Shown: positions 1 through 7,774 of the stretch, piece by piece | Position numbering within the stretch: position 1 is the first letter of the stretch | Layout: the number at the start of each line of letters is the position of its first letter | Source: JACMLD01 sp047602295 | GTDB taxonomy: Bacteria > Bacteroidota > Bacteroidia > Chitinophagales > Chitinophagaceae | Length of the DNA: 64,000 bases | Direction: 5' to 3' | NCBI GenBank assembly: GCA_047602295.1 | Contig: JASGHP010000001.1 | Coordinates: 62,001-126,000 of the forward strand | The notes under the pieces: generated by a model | Told to the model about the DNA's origin: nothing | Seen by the model: the letters and a program-made list of their open reading frames with translations, nothing else | Databases searched by the model: none | Program-made: the position numbers and the translations under genes

Positions 1-557
1 TCACGCAATTGCCTGTCGCTACTTTCCAAGAATTTAGCAGCTTGTTGCAATGTGTATTCTTTGCCGTCTACTTCTACCGTCATTTTTCCGGAGATAACAC
101 CAAACTGTTGCCCCAGTACACTCAGTTCAGAAAGAATGGGAATATTTGACTCACGGAAAAGGTCAATGCTTTTTTTAACACTTCGCAGGTAGGTGAAATA
201 TTTTTGCTGATCCAACTCTTTTGTATAAGGGCAATCTATTAGTTTGCGGTTCAGTTTGTCGGCATATGGTTGAATTTGTGGCTGAATCTGCGTTACAAAA
301 AATACAAAAGCTTCTTCTAAAGATTTGTTTTCTGTATCGCAGGTCATTTTTATTTGCCTCCAGCAGGCATCTTCACTCAATACAGCTTCCATTTCACTGG
401 AATCTTTTAACCATTGTTCCAGGTCTGCTTTAGAATTGATTGGTCGGTCTAACAGTTGTTGAAAATATGGTTGCAGGCTTTCCCAATTAGTAATGGTAAA
501 ATCTTTTGGTAAAAATTTCCGGGGCAATGCTTTGATGTCTGCTGTTGCTACACTCAT
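1..557 (-). CDS. M3 family oligoendopeptidase (PepF-like), N-terminal part
   Basis: The reading frame is open from an ATG to the window edge, giving about 185 residues. The beginning (MSVATADIKALPRKFLPKDF) and the following helical segments match the N-terminal lobe of Bacteroidota oligoendopeptidase F proteins, which are cytoplasmic zinc peptidases that cut short peptides. The HExxH zinc motif would lie beyond the window, so catalysis cannot be judged. The assignment is by recall of the family N-terminus. Confidence 0.75.
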   Translation of the reverse strand, partial: MSVATADIKALPRKFLPKDFTITNWESLQPYFQQLLDRPINSKADLEQWLKDSSEMEAVLSEDACWRQIKMTCDTENKSLEEAFVFFVTQIQPQIQPYADKLNRKLIDCPYTKELDQQKYFTYLRSVKKSIDLFRESNIPILSELSVLGQQFGVISGKMTVEVDGKEYTLQQAAKFLESSDRQLR

Positions 558-577
558 ACTTGTTTGTTTTTAAAAAA

Positions 578-632
578 CTACAGGCTACCGCTTCAGGTTC
601 ATTGATTGAAGCCTTACTGCTGTAGCCTGTAG
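578..632 (-). terminator. Rho-independent terminator after the DUF5606 gene
   Basis: Perfect 11-bp arms (CTACAGGCTAC at 578-588, GTAGCCTGTAG at 622-632) enclose a second 6-bp stem (590-595 with 607-612). On the minus strand the stem is followed by six T residues. It lies just downstream of the DUF5606 stop and before the peptidase start. Confidence 0.8.
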
Positions 633-649
633 CTATGAATGAATTGTTG

Positions 650-1312
650 TTATTTCTTTTTTGGAGCTGCTTTTTTCTTTGGCGCTTCTTCCTTTTTTTC
701 TTTTGCAGCTTTGGTAGCAGTTTTAGCTGCAGGCTTTTCTTTTGCAGCAGCAGCTTTCGCTGGCTTTTCTTCAGTAGTTTCTTTCTTTTTGGCCGCTGCT
801 TTTTTCTTTGGCGCTTCTTCTTCCGCTACTGGTTCTTCAACTGCTTTTTTAGCAGCCGCTTTAGGTTTAGCTGCTTTTTCTTCTTTTACTTCCGCAACAG
901 GCTCTTCTACTGCTTCTTCCACCGGCGGCTCAGACAATTTTATTTCGATATTGTTTTTCTGCAGTATTTCAAACCACTTTACAATCTTCTTCATGTCGCT
1001 GGCATATACCCTTTCAAAATCCAGATCGGGGTAAGCGCCTTCAAAATATTTTTTTACTGCTGCATTGTCTTTGGTGTCTGGCAAAGCGGCTTTGCTTTTT
1101 TGCATAGCCTGCAATATATCTACCAGGTTTACATTGTCTCTTACAGTATAAATTTCTATGCTTTCCAGGTGAGAAAAGTTATGAATACGGCTGGATACAA
1201 ATTTGGTGCTCTTGTCATCCAACGAACGTACTATGGCGCCGTCATTTTTGCTGCTGATAAGTTCATGCAAACCGGGCAAACCTGAAACGGCAATAATCTT
1301 GCTATAATCCAT
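650..1312 (-). CDS. DUF5606 family protein with Lys/Ala/Pro-rich tail
   Basis: The N-terminal ~125 residues (MDYSKIIAVSGLPGLHELI..., a segment reading VKWFEILQKNNIE) match the DUF5606 family, conserved in Bacteroidota and of unknown function. The remaining ~90 residues are low-complexity, alternating acidic VEEPVAE segments with KKKAAAKK blocks, like histone H1-type tails; nucleic-acid binding is an inference only. The frame stays open upstream, but the internal ATG is chosen because family members start with MDYSKI-like sequence. A strong terminator follows. Confidence 0.8.
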   Translation of the reverse strand: MDYSKIIAVSGLPGLHELISSKNDGAIVRSLDDKSTKFVSSRIHNFSHLESIEIYTVRDNVNLVDILQAMQKSKAALPDTKDNAAVKKYFEGAYPDLDFERVYASDMKKIVKWFEILQKNNIEIKLSEPPVEEAVEEPVAEVKEEKAAKPKAAAKKAVEEPVAEEEAPKKKAAAKKKETTEEKPAKAAAAKEKPAAKTATKAAKEKKEEAPKKKAAPKKK

Positions 1313-1377
1313 ACAAAATTGTTTTTTAAAGGACGTGCAAGATAAGGAAAACCTGAAATTTCCGGCCAAAGAGCTTT

Positions 1378-1410
1378 GCCACGGAGACACAGGGGACATG
1401 GAGGTTGCAC
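1378..1410 (+). repeat. dispersed GCCAC-type repeat, copy 1
   Basis: This 33-base segment begins GCCACGGAGACACAGG. It matches the reverse complement of 2230-2262 at 26 of 33 positions by my count, and its first 24 bases resemble 18527-18550. It lies between the DUF5606 and DHFR-family genes. Confidence 0.55.
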
Positions 1411-1461
1411 ATAGATTAACATTGAGGCGAAAAGGGCGCCACAAGAAAAGTCATCACTACA

Positions 1462-2031
1462 TTACAATACTACAGGCCTGTAGCGCAGTTGCAACAATCC
1501 AGATTCATATTGTTTGGTATCAAACAATTCTAATTGCATAGCGCCAATGTTTTCAAACAAAAGCCTGCCGCTGCCCAGGGTAAACGGGCAAATGCGCAAA
1601 TGGTATTCATCAATAAGATTCGCCCTCATAAATGCCTGCGCCAGCGAAATGCTGCCCCACAACACTATATTTTTACCCTGTTGTGCCTTCATTTTTTTCA
1701 CGGCCTCAACGGCTTCTTCTTTTATTAAAGTGGCAGCCGGCCAATGTCCCCAGGGTGCCGCTTCCATAGAAGAAGAAAAAATAAATTTTGGTGTCTGATT
1801 GATGCTTTCTGCAATTACTTCCTGCGCTGTAGTAGCCGTAGGCCAAAAATCTACAAACAGGCGATAGGTATTTGCGCCGAGCAGGATGGCATCTATGTTA
1901 TCCATCATCTTCAGCAAATCATCATCGGAATACTTATTTAAAGCTGCCGATTCAATAAACTTCACTTCACCTTTTGCATCTGCTGCAAAACCGTCTAAAG
2001 ACAACCATTCCTGGAAAATTAGTTTTCGCAT
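1462..2031 (-). CDS. dihydrofolate reductase family protein (RibD C-terminal-like)
   Basis: The 189-residue protein starts MRKLIFQEWLSLDGFAADAK, typical of the DHFR/RibD-C family of stand-alone reductases, with a central VLWGSISLAQAFMRANLIDEY segment and a C-terminal LGSGRLLF segment shared by the family. Such proteins are predicted NAD(P)H-dependent reductases of pterin- or pyrimidine-like substrates; the real substrate is unknown. It is not the housekeeping FolA. Two inverted copies of a dispersed repeat flank it (1378-1410 and 2230-2262). Confidence 0.8.
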   Translation of the reverse strand: MRKLIFQEWLSLDGFAADAKGEVKFIESAALNKYSDDDLLKMMDNIDAILLGANTYRLFVDFWPTATTAQEVIAESINQTPKFIFSSSMEAAPWGHWPAATLIKEEAVEAVKKMKAQQGKNIVLWGSISLAQAFMRANLIDEYHLRICPFTLGSGRLLFENIGAMQLELFDTKQYESGLLQLRYRPVVL

Positions 2032-2117
2032 GGTTTTAATTTTTTCTAAAGCTACAAAGCTGTTCTTTTCGAGTAGATGTATGAACGCGTCAATTTGCAG
2101 TCTGTTTGCGACTTGAA

Positions 2118-2149
2118 AGTATTAGGTATCTAGTATACACTATTAAGAC
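2118..2149. repeat. TAGTAT-type low-complexity intergenic repeat
   Basis: A run of AGTATTAGGTATCTAGTAT-like words, ending in TTAAGAC, resembles 15491-15524 just upstream of a cluster ketosynthase gene. Both look like relics of one short intergenic repeat family. No coding potential is seen. Confidence 0.35.
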
Positions 2150-2229
2150 TTCCGGCGTTCGAAACGTTTCTAAGTTTGCAGACCCTCATAACGAGGATTT
2201 TCATTTCGCTTTTAATATGAAAAAACTCC

Positions 2230-2262
2230 GTGAAACCTCCGTGCCCCCAGTGCCTGCGTGGC
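2230..2262 (-). repeat. dispersed GCCAC-type repeat, copy 2
   Basis: Inverted relative to the copy at 1378-1410. It begins within one base of the stop codon of the last cluster gene, so it marks the downstream end of the flexirubin cluster. Confidence 0.55.
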
Positions 2263-2630
2263 TAAGAAGTGAAAACGCCTTTAAACTTAAAGAAGGTAGT
2301 ATCAGTATAAAAAAGACGAGAAGTTACATTGATGTCTCCGGAAGCCAGTACAGAATAATTTGTCTCCAACTGAATGGTATCATTTTTACCGGGATCTATT
2401 ACGGAAAGAAATTTTAAATCGAGACCGGTTTGAAGGCGCAGGGTTCTGCTCGTAGCTATTTCCAGCAACTCTTTCACCATTTGCATCATGCAAACACCAG
2501 GCACAACCGGCTGCCCTGGAAAATGCCCCTGGAAAATGGAATGGCCTGCATTGATTTTTAATGTTGCCGTTATTTTTTCCGCATCGGAATTATTGCTTTC
2601 TATTGAATAAAAATCTCCCGCTAAAATCAT
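2262..2630 (-). CDS. 3-hydroxyacyl-ACP dehydratase, FabZ-like hotdog (flexirubin cluster)
   Basis: The 122-residue hotdog protein carries GHFPGQPVVPGVCMMQ around residues 35-50, the FabZ-type active-site loop with its catalytic His (His36). It should dehydrate 3-hydroxyacyl-ACP to the trans-2-enoyl form, each round adding a double bond to the polyene. Its start overlaps the preceding lipoprotein gene by 4 bases, a sign of translational coupling. It is the last gene of the cluster. A partner lacking this His lies at 12686-13117; aryl-polyene systems have been described with two different dehydratase subunits (ApeI/ApeP), so the two may act together. Confidence 0.85.
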   Translation of the reverse strand: MILAGDFYSIESNNSDAEKITATLKINAGHSIFQGHFPGQPVVPGVCMMQMVKELLEIATSRTLRLQTGLDLKFLSVIDPGKNDTIQLETNYSVLASGDINVTSRLFYTDTTFFKFKGVFTS

Positions 2631-3256
2631 TGCTTCAATTTTTTTAAGCCAATGGTAAAATTAAACTTGTGATGACTGATGCCGACACTGTCTGGCATTC
2701 CATCCTCATAATTCTCCATTATAGCCGTAACCACAGGTTTTCTTTTTGATGCCCTTTCCATCTTAACCAATTGCTTGCAGGCACTGTCCGTAATATAGTA
2801 ATTATTGCCTTTTTCCTGCGGAAAACCATAATAAAACAGCCCATCTTTTTTTAACAGGAACGATTGCGGCATGTCCAGGTGTTGCATCAATACCAGTTCA
2901 AAATCTTTACGCAGTGTGGTAAGCACAGCCTTTTTATCCATTTGCGGCAGCACATAATACACTTTAAAAACGCCTGCGGAAGAAAATTCAAAATCAAAAT
3001 ACTTAAAACCCATTTCGTTGGAAAAGACCAAACGGGTGCTACTGTCTGGCATTACTTTAATCAGCAAAAGACCACTCAGGTGCTTGCCTACCACATCTAC
3101 TTTTGTATTGTAAAGCGCTTTGGTAAATACAGGTTTAAATTGCAAAAGACAAGACGGATCTGCTGTTGTTTTCTGCCCTTTGTAAACGTTTGTACATGCG
3201 GCAAAGAAAAACAGGCAGCTACTTAATAGCAAACAATGTATCCGCAATACTGGCAT
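2627..3256 (-). CDS. cluster-associated outer-membrane lipoprotein (DUF3261-like)
   Basis: The 209-residue protein has a short hydrophobic leader ending FFAAC, a type II lipoprotein cleavage site, then a mostly beta-strand body. Its place directly after LolA and before a dehydratase matches the unknown lipoprotein (DUF3261-like) seen in aryl-polyene and flexirubin clusters. A role in moving or anchoring the pigment in the outer membrane is inferred. The ATG used overlaps the lolA-like gene by 38 bases; no later ATG would keep the leader, but a downstream TTG start is possible. Confidence 0.65.
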   Translation of the reverse strand: MPVLRIHCLLLSSCLFFFAACTNVYKGQKTTADPSCLLQFKPVFTKALYNTKVDVVGKHLSGLLLIKVMPDSSTRLVFSNEMGFKYFDFEFSSAGVFKVYYVLPQMDKKAVLTTLRKDFELVLMQHLDMPQSFLLKKDGLFYYGFPQEKGNNYYITDSACKQLVKMERASKRKPVVTAIMENYEDGMPDSVGISHHKFNFTIGLKKLKQ

Positions 3257-3854
3257 TCAATTCTTTGTTGGTGAAACTAATGAGGTTATTATCGCCGGAC
3301 TGTTCATACATCTCCAGCTTGTTTACAGAATAATCTTTTTTAGAAACAACAATATTAATATTCTTAAAATAGTCTTTCATGCCTTTGGCAATGGGCGAAA
3401 GTTCTATCAGATATGCTGATGCGTTTTCAAACACGGCAACTTTAAAATCAGGGTTGCTTAATGCGGTTCCCTGCACGCAATCCACCATCATGCGGTTTAT
3501 TTGCTGAAACAACTTATTAGACTTTGTAGAAATTTTATTTTCCTTTTGCGCATCTTTTACAAAAACATTGTTTTTATTGATGATGACCAGGTACTGAAAT
3601 GGCTGGTTGTATTCCATGCGCACCAGGTTATCTTTCTTAAACCAAAATTTTCCTTTGGAAGTAATTTTTTCTGAAAGCAGGCTTAGGTTCTTTTCCTGTA
3701 CAAAATCTGCTTTTACAGATTGTGTTTTTTGTGCAGCCGCAGCAAATTGCTCTTTAAATACAGTTATATCTGCAACTGGTTTATAGCCGCTGTATTGAGC
3801 ATGCACAATACAAATCAGCAAACACAAATAACCAGTGAAAAATAATTTACGCAT
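3219..3854 (-). CDS. LolA-like outer-membrane lipoprotein carrier (flexirubin cluster)
   Basis: A signal peptide (MRKLFFTGYLCLLICIVHAQ) precedes a LolA-fold body: a segment reading TQSVKADFVQEKNL followed by SKGKFWFKKDNLVRMEYNQP, the antiparallel sheet that cradles lipid chains in LolA. The protein is periplasmic. LolA homologues are regular members of aryl-polyene clusters and probably ferry the hydrophobic pigment or its precursor, distinct from housekeeping LolA. An ATG four codons upstream is possible, but this start gives a standard signal peptide and overlaps the deacetylase stop by 8 bases. Confidence 0.8.
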   Translation of the reverse strand: MRKLFFTGYLCLLICIVHAQYSGYKPVADITVFKEQFAAAAQKTQSVKADFVQEKNLSLLSEKITSKGKFWFKKDNLVRMEYNQPFQYLVIINKNNVFVKDAQKENKISTKSNKLFQQINRMMVDCVQGTALSNPDFKVAVFENASAYLIELSPIAKGMKDYFKNINIVVSKKDYSVNKLEMYEQSGDNNLISFTNKELNASIADTLFAIK

Positions 3855-4620
3855 AGGGCGAAACATTTAAAAGTTTATCAACACGCACAAATTCATACCC
3901 CTTGTCCCTGGCTGCTTCTATAAAACGCGGCAGCATAGTAAGCGTGGCCTTACTGGTGTCATGCAACAAGACTATTGAGCCCGGTTGCAATTGCTGGCTG
4001 ACTTTATCAAACAATTTATCTTCTTCTTTTATCACCGTGTCCATACTGCGTATATTCCAGCCTATAGCAGTAACGCCCAATGCGTCTGTGGCTTTGCGCA
4101 TATTAGGCGTAGTTACACCATAAGGCGGTCTGAATAATTTTGGCAATAAACCAGTTACATTTTTCACTGTTTCATTCATTTGCTCCAAATCATTCTTCAT
4201 TTTTTTGGCAGAAAAAAGATCAAACCAAAAATGATGCGAATAACTATGATTGCCTATCACATGTCCTTCTGCAATTATCCGCTGCAATATTGCTTCTCTG
4301 CCGGCAATATTTTTTCCAATGCAAAAAAAAGCAGCGGGCACATTGGCAGTTTTTAGCAAATCCAAAATTTCTGTGGTATACGCTTCCACCGGACCATCAT
4401 CGAAGCTAATAGCAATTTGTTTTTTGGTAGTCGTCCTCTTACACAAAACTTTCATAAAAAAATTGCTGCCCACATAATAAGATCCATAAAATAAAACCAG
4501 TGAGTAAACAATCAGCAATGGCAAAAGCGTGAGCCAGTGCACCATATTTTTACTTGCAAGCACTATGGCTACCAGTGCAAGGCTAATAAAAACAATATTG
4601 GTAGTCCTGAAATTCAGCAT
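3847..4620 (-). CDS. membrane-anchored NodB-type polysaccharide deacetylase (flexirubin cluster)
   Basis: Two hydrophobic segments (residues ~5-50) anchor a NodB domain. The metal and catalytic motifs are all visible: ISFDDGP (motif 1), HSYSHH (motif 2), RPPYG (motif 3) and IVLLHD near the C-terminus. NodB enzymes remove N- or O-acyl groups from sugars; such a gene is a known but unexplained member of flexirubin clusters. The start chosen lies in an ATGCTGA overlap with the preceding gene's stop; the frame is open further upstream only because it reads through that gene. Confidence 0.85.
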   Translation of the reverse strand: MLNFRTTNIVFISLALVAIVLASKNMVHWLTLLPLLIVYSLVLFYGSYYVGSNFFMKVLCKRTTTKKQIAISFDDGPVEAYTTEILDLLKTANVPAAFFCIGKNIAGREAILQRIIAEGHVIGNHSYSHHFWFDLFSAKKMKNDLEQMNETVKNVTGLLPKLFRPPYGVTTPNMRKATDALGVTAIGWNIRSMDTVIKEEDKLFDKVSQQLQPGSIVLLHDTSKATLTMLPRFIEAARDKGYEFVRVDKLLNVSPYA

Positions 4621-5672
4621 GCGCTTACCAACATTAAAGAATGATGGATGTTTTGGTAATGATTGTACACCAAAATTTTCTTTATGCTTTTTGATGAAGC
4701 AGAATCTATTATAGATGGGATGCTTCCAGTCTTTGCGATTACTACAGCTAGCCATAATGCAAACGCTGTGCTGGTAGGATATTCGCCGCAAAGATTTTTA
4801 TAGCCTATATTAGAAGTCTTTACAAAAAGATTTTTACTTATTTCGTTATAAACAGCATCTTCTTTTGCATCACCATTTGCACCCATAATCAGCAAATCGA
4901 TATCTTCTATTGCGATGGATTGTGCCGCTAAAAAATTCTCTATCTCCTTTTTACTATCAGCAACGGAAGCCGGCTTATAAAAGGTATGCACTGCTTCTAA
5001 CACAGCCATATCTTTTGCTGTTGATTCTTTGCTTAATAGAAAAAACGCTGCGCCTTCGCCTGCAATTGTTCCTTTGGTATCCGCCGTATATAAGTTTGTG
5101 TTCGTTGTATCGCTTGCGGTTTTATACAAACCAAACCTGCTAAGTATAGCATGACTATAATCCGTTATTTCGTCGGCGGCGCCGGTTAAAACATTTTTTG
5201 CAGCACCTTCTTCCATCAGCATCATTGCATCCAGCAAAGCACTTTCAAAAGAAAATCCACGATGTACAAATGTGTTGTTATAATTGTGGCACTGCAATAG
5301 CAAAGCTATCTGCGCACCAATCGTATTGTGGGTTGATTGAATAAATGCAGTAGGCGTAAGCATCTCTTCATTCTGTTCCGCCATTTTTCTAAGAAAAACA
5401 CCTGTGTCTTCCAAACAGCCATAAGCTGTGCCCATCACAATCGCATCAGGGTTTTGCACACCTGCATCTTTTAAACAGTCCATGGCTGCTGCAGTGCCCA
5501 TTTTTATAATGCGGCTCATTCGGCGAATGGCTTTTGCGTCTATGTATTGCAGGTAGTCTGGTTCTACACACCGAAGCCGGTTACCTTTTTGTTCCACTAA
5601 TTCCTGCAAAGGAGCTTCACCAAAAGTTTTTTGGGGCGAAACATTTCCTGTGGCGCTGATAAATGCTTTCAT
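4614..5672 (-). CDS. ketosynthase-like chain-length-factor homologue (KS beta, flexirubin cluster)
   Basis: This 352-residue thiolase-fold protein aligns with beta-ketoacyl synthases (MGTAAAMDCLKDAGV, later STHNTIGAQIALLL) but has no nucleophilic Cys: the expected ACASS-like turn reads HRGFSFESALLDA near residue 140. It follows a complete KS by two bases. The pair resembles the KS/chain-length-factor heterodimer of type II PKS and the ApeO:ApeC pair of aryl-polyene synthesis, in which the inactive partner helps set chain length. The start just after the KS stop is preferred; an upstream in-frame extension overlaps that KS. Confidence 0.8.
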   Translation of the reverse strand: MKAFISATGNVSPQKTFGEAPLQELVEQKGNRLRCVEPDYLQYIDAKAIRRMSRIIKMGTAAAMDCLKDAGVQNPDAIVMGTAYGCLEDTGVFLRKMAEQNEEMLTPTAFIQSTHNTIGAQIALLLQCHNYNNTFVHRGFSFESALLDAMMLMEEGAAKNVLTGAADEITDYSHAILSRFGLYKTASDTTNTNLYTADTKGTIAGEGAAFFLLSKESTAKDMAVLEAVHTFYKPASVADSKKEIENFLAAQSIAIEDIDLLIMGANGDAKEDAVYNEISKNLFVKTSNIGYKNLCGEYPTSTAFALWLAVVIAKTGSIPSIIDSASSKSIKKILVYNHYQNIHHSLMLVSAC

Positions 5673-5674
5673 CT

Positions 5675-6883
5675 TTACAGTTTTGAAAAAATTAAAGATG
5701 AACAATTGCCGCCAAAGCCAAATGAATTGCTAAGCACATGGTCTACCTGTACGCCTTTCTGAAATTTTTTCTCTGGCACAAAAGGCAATGCCGTCATAGG
5801 CGTTTGCAGGCGAAGATTGGGATAAATAACACTATTCTTTATTGCCAATGCAGAAAATACCGCTTCTATACCGCCGCTTGCCCCCAATGTATGACCGGTA
5901 AATGCTTTTGTAGAACTCATTTTGGGGTAATGAGGTTCAAACAAACGCTGTATAGCCGTTCCTTCAGAAATATCATTGTTGTAAGTGCCAGTACCGTGCA
6001 GGTTTATATAGCTGATGTCTTTTGTTTGCAAGCCGCTTAATGCAAGCGCACCTTTCATAGCAGCATAAGAACCTGCTCCATCTGGCGATGATGCTGTCTG
6101 GTGATGCGCATCATTGGCATTTGCGTAGCCGCTCAATTTGCAATACAATTTCTTTTGCAAACCTGCTGCTACTTTTTCTGATACCAATACTACATATCCA
6201 GCGCCTTCGCCAAGATTTAAACCACGGCGGTTTTCATCAAATGGCATACACCATTCTTTGTCCAGTATCTGTAAAGTATTAAACCCGTTGAGCGTAAATT
6301 TTGTAAGCGCATCTGCTCCACCGGCTACTACCACATCCAATAGGCCATGTTTAATCATCCGTGCGCCAAAGAAAATACTATTGGCGCTGGAAGAGCAGGC
6401 TGTGCTAACTGTGCTTACAAAATTTTTGATGCCGAGTGCATCTGCTACTAATTCTGTAACGGTGCCGCATTCATGGTTTACTACTTCGCGTAGTCGTCCG
6501 CTATTGTTGTTTTGCAAAAATCCGGGAAAGAATAATTCAGTTTTATCCATGCCGCCTACAGAATTGGCAGAAATAAAACCAGTGCGCAAACTGCTGATGT
6601 TTTCAATAGCTGCATCCTGTAATGCTTCTTTCGCAGCCATTACGCCTAACAAGGCTGTGCGACTGGTAGAAACAGAAAGTCCAGCAGCGTCTGCCAATTG
6701 CTGGTTGCTTAATTTTACTTCTGCAACCGGAATGGTGTTCTTATAAATGGTATCTAGTAAAGTGATAGGACCAATACCGGCTTCTTCCTTTTCCAACGAT
6801 TGCAAACAGCTTGCTGCATTGTTGCCAATGGCGGAAACAACACCCACTCCTGCTACATAAACGGCTGCGCTTTTTGTGTACAT
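5675..6883 (-). CDS. beta-ketoacyl-ACP synthase (flexirubin cluster, KS alpha)
   Basis: A complete 402-residue FabF-type ketosynthase with the catalytic triad visible: TVSTACSSS (Cys163), LHGTGT (His296) and GHTLGASGG (His331), and the C-terminal SNSFGFGG loop. It should condense malonyl-ACP with the growing aryl-polyene chain, probably as a dimer with the Cys-less protein encoded next. An ACP gene lies seven bases upstream. Confidence 0.88.
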   Translation of the reverse strand: MYTKSAAVYVAGVGVVSAIGNNAASCLQSLEKEEAGIGPITLLDTIYKNTIPVAEVKLSNQQLADAAGLSVSTSRTALLGVMAAKEALQDAAIENISSLRTGFISANSVGGMDKTELFFPGFLQNNNSGRLREVVNHECGTVTELVADALGIKNFVSTVSTACSSSANSIFFGARMIKHGLLDVVVAGGADALTKFTLNGFNTLQILDKEWCMPFDENRRGLNLGEGAGYVVLVSEKVAAGLQKKLYCKLSGYANANDAHHQTASSPDGAGSYAAMKGALALSGLQTKDISYINLHGTGTYNNDISEGTAIQRLFEPHYPKMSSTKAFTGHTLGASGGIEAVFSALAIKNSVIYPNLRLQTPMTALPFVPEKKFQKGVQVDHVLSNSFGFGGNCSSLIFSKL

Positions 6884-6889
6884 GAATTT

Positions 6890-7144
6890 TTATGCCTGGT
6901 GGCTTTTAATGTATTCGGCCATTGTTCTTACACTCTGAAAAACTTTCGGGCCATCTTCAGCATTGTTCAGTTTAATATTGTATTGCTGCTGCAACAATAC
7001 AATCAGTTCCAGTGCATCTATGGAATCAAGACCAAGACCTTCTACAAACAAAGGTTGATCATCGCCAATCTCTTCTGGTTTTACGTGCTGCAGGTTCAAT
7101 TGCTCCACAATCTGCTTTTTCAAATCCGACATTAACTTATCCAT
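6890..7144 (-). CDS. acyl carrier protein (flexirubin cluster, ACP 1)
   Basis: The 84-residue protein has the four-helix ACP pattern with the phosphopantetheine attachment motif GLGLDSIDALEL (Ser41). It would carry the starter or the growing polyene. The ATG overlaps the preceding gene's stop by 8 bases; a second ATG four codons later is also usable. One of two ACPs in the cluster, matching the two-ACP layout of aryl-polyene systems. Confidence 0.88.
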   Translation of the reverse strand: MDKLMSDLKKQIVEQLNLQHVKPEEIGDDQPLFVEGLGLDSIDALELIVLLQQQYNIKLNNAEDGPKVFQSVRTMAEYIKSHQA

Positions 7145-7766
7145 GTGTTGTCTGGTATGTGTTATGAATGTTTTCGGCTGTAAAATTAATGCTATGCGGG
7201 GTATTTTTCTTCTTTTCTACCAGCCAGAGGCAGGCTTTATAATCGTTGCCCAAAACTTCCACCCAGCCGCAGATACAAGCCTGCAAAGCATTCGTTTCCA
7301 ATAAACCGGAAACATAGCGCTGTAAAAAAGCCGCATCAAAGTTTTCAAAAATAAAAAAATCGTTTTCGCCTTTAAACTGGTGGCGGATGCAGATTTCGCC
7401 CAACACAATATTGGGCAAAGTATAGACAAACAAAGCCGGGCTGGCCATTGATTTTACGGTATCGTAATACTTTATGTCTGTATCCAGGCTGCTGTTTTTG
7501 TTGCAAAAAAGCAAGCCGATATCTTCCGGCGCATAAACAGTTTTATCAAAACTGCCTTGCAATAAAATTTCCGTGGTCATCCAACCTAGTTTGGCCAGAT
7601 TGTCCATTTTATAAAAGCGGGGATAATTAATGTTGAAGTGCTGATAGATGGCTGGTAAAAATTCCTGCACAGGCAAATCTTTGTTTTCAAACAAAACTTT
7701 GCCATCTTTTATCAGCTTGTTACCTGCAATACCGCAACTGGCGTTGATATATAAACTCTCTGTCAA
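7137..7766 (-). CDS. half-size ketosynthase-like protein (flexirubin cluster)
   Basis: At 209 residues this is about half a ketosynthase. It resembles the N-terminal thiolase-fold half (PEDIGLLFCNKNSSLDTD, then SPALFVYTLPNIVLGEICIR) but has no His-containing C-terminal half. The position of the KS nucleophile reads GENDFFIFENFD, without Cys, so it is probably not a condensing enzyme; a structural or gatekeeping partner is an inference. The frame starts with TTG and no ATG is available near the N-terminus. It sits between the halogenase-like gene and ACP 1. Confidence 0.65.
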   Translation of the reverse strand: MTESLYINASCGIAGNKLIKDGKVLFENKDLPVQEFLPAIYQHFNINYPRFYKMDNLAKLGWMTTEILLQGSFDKTVYAPEDIGLLFCNKNSSLDTDIKYYDTVKSMASPALFVYTLPNIVLGEICIRHQFKGENDFFIFENFDAAFLQRYVSGLLETNALQACICGWVEVLGNDYKACLWLVEKKKNTPHSINFTAENIHNTYQTTHG

Positions 7767-7774
7767 AATAAAAA

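Noticed and set aside
635..1285. Plus-strand frames rich in Phe/Cys/Ser opposite the DUF5606 gene
   Set aside because: They are the complement of the Lys/Ala-rich tail, an artefact of low-complexity coding sequence.
2106..2417. Plus-strand frame of 103 codons
   Set aside because: It lies over repeat sequence and antisense to the dehydratase gene, with no protein-like features.
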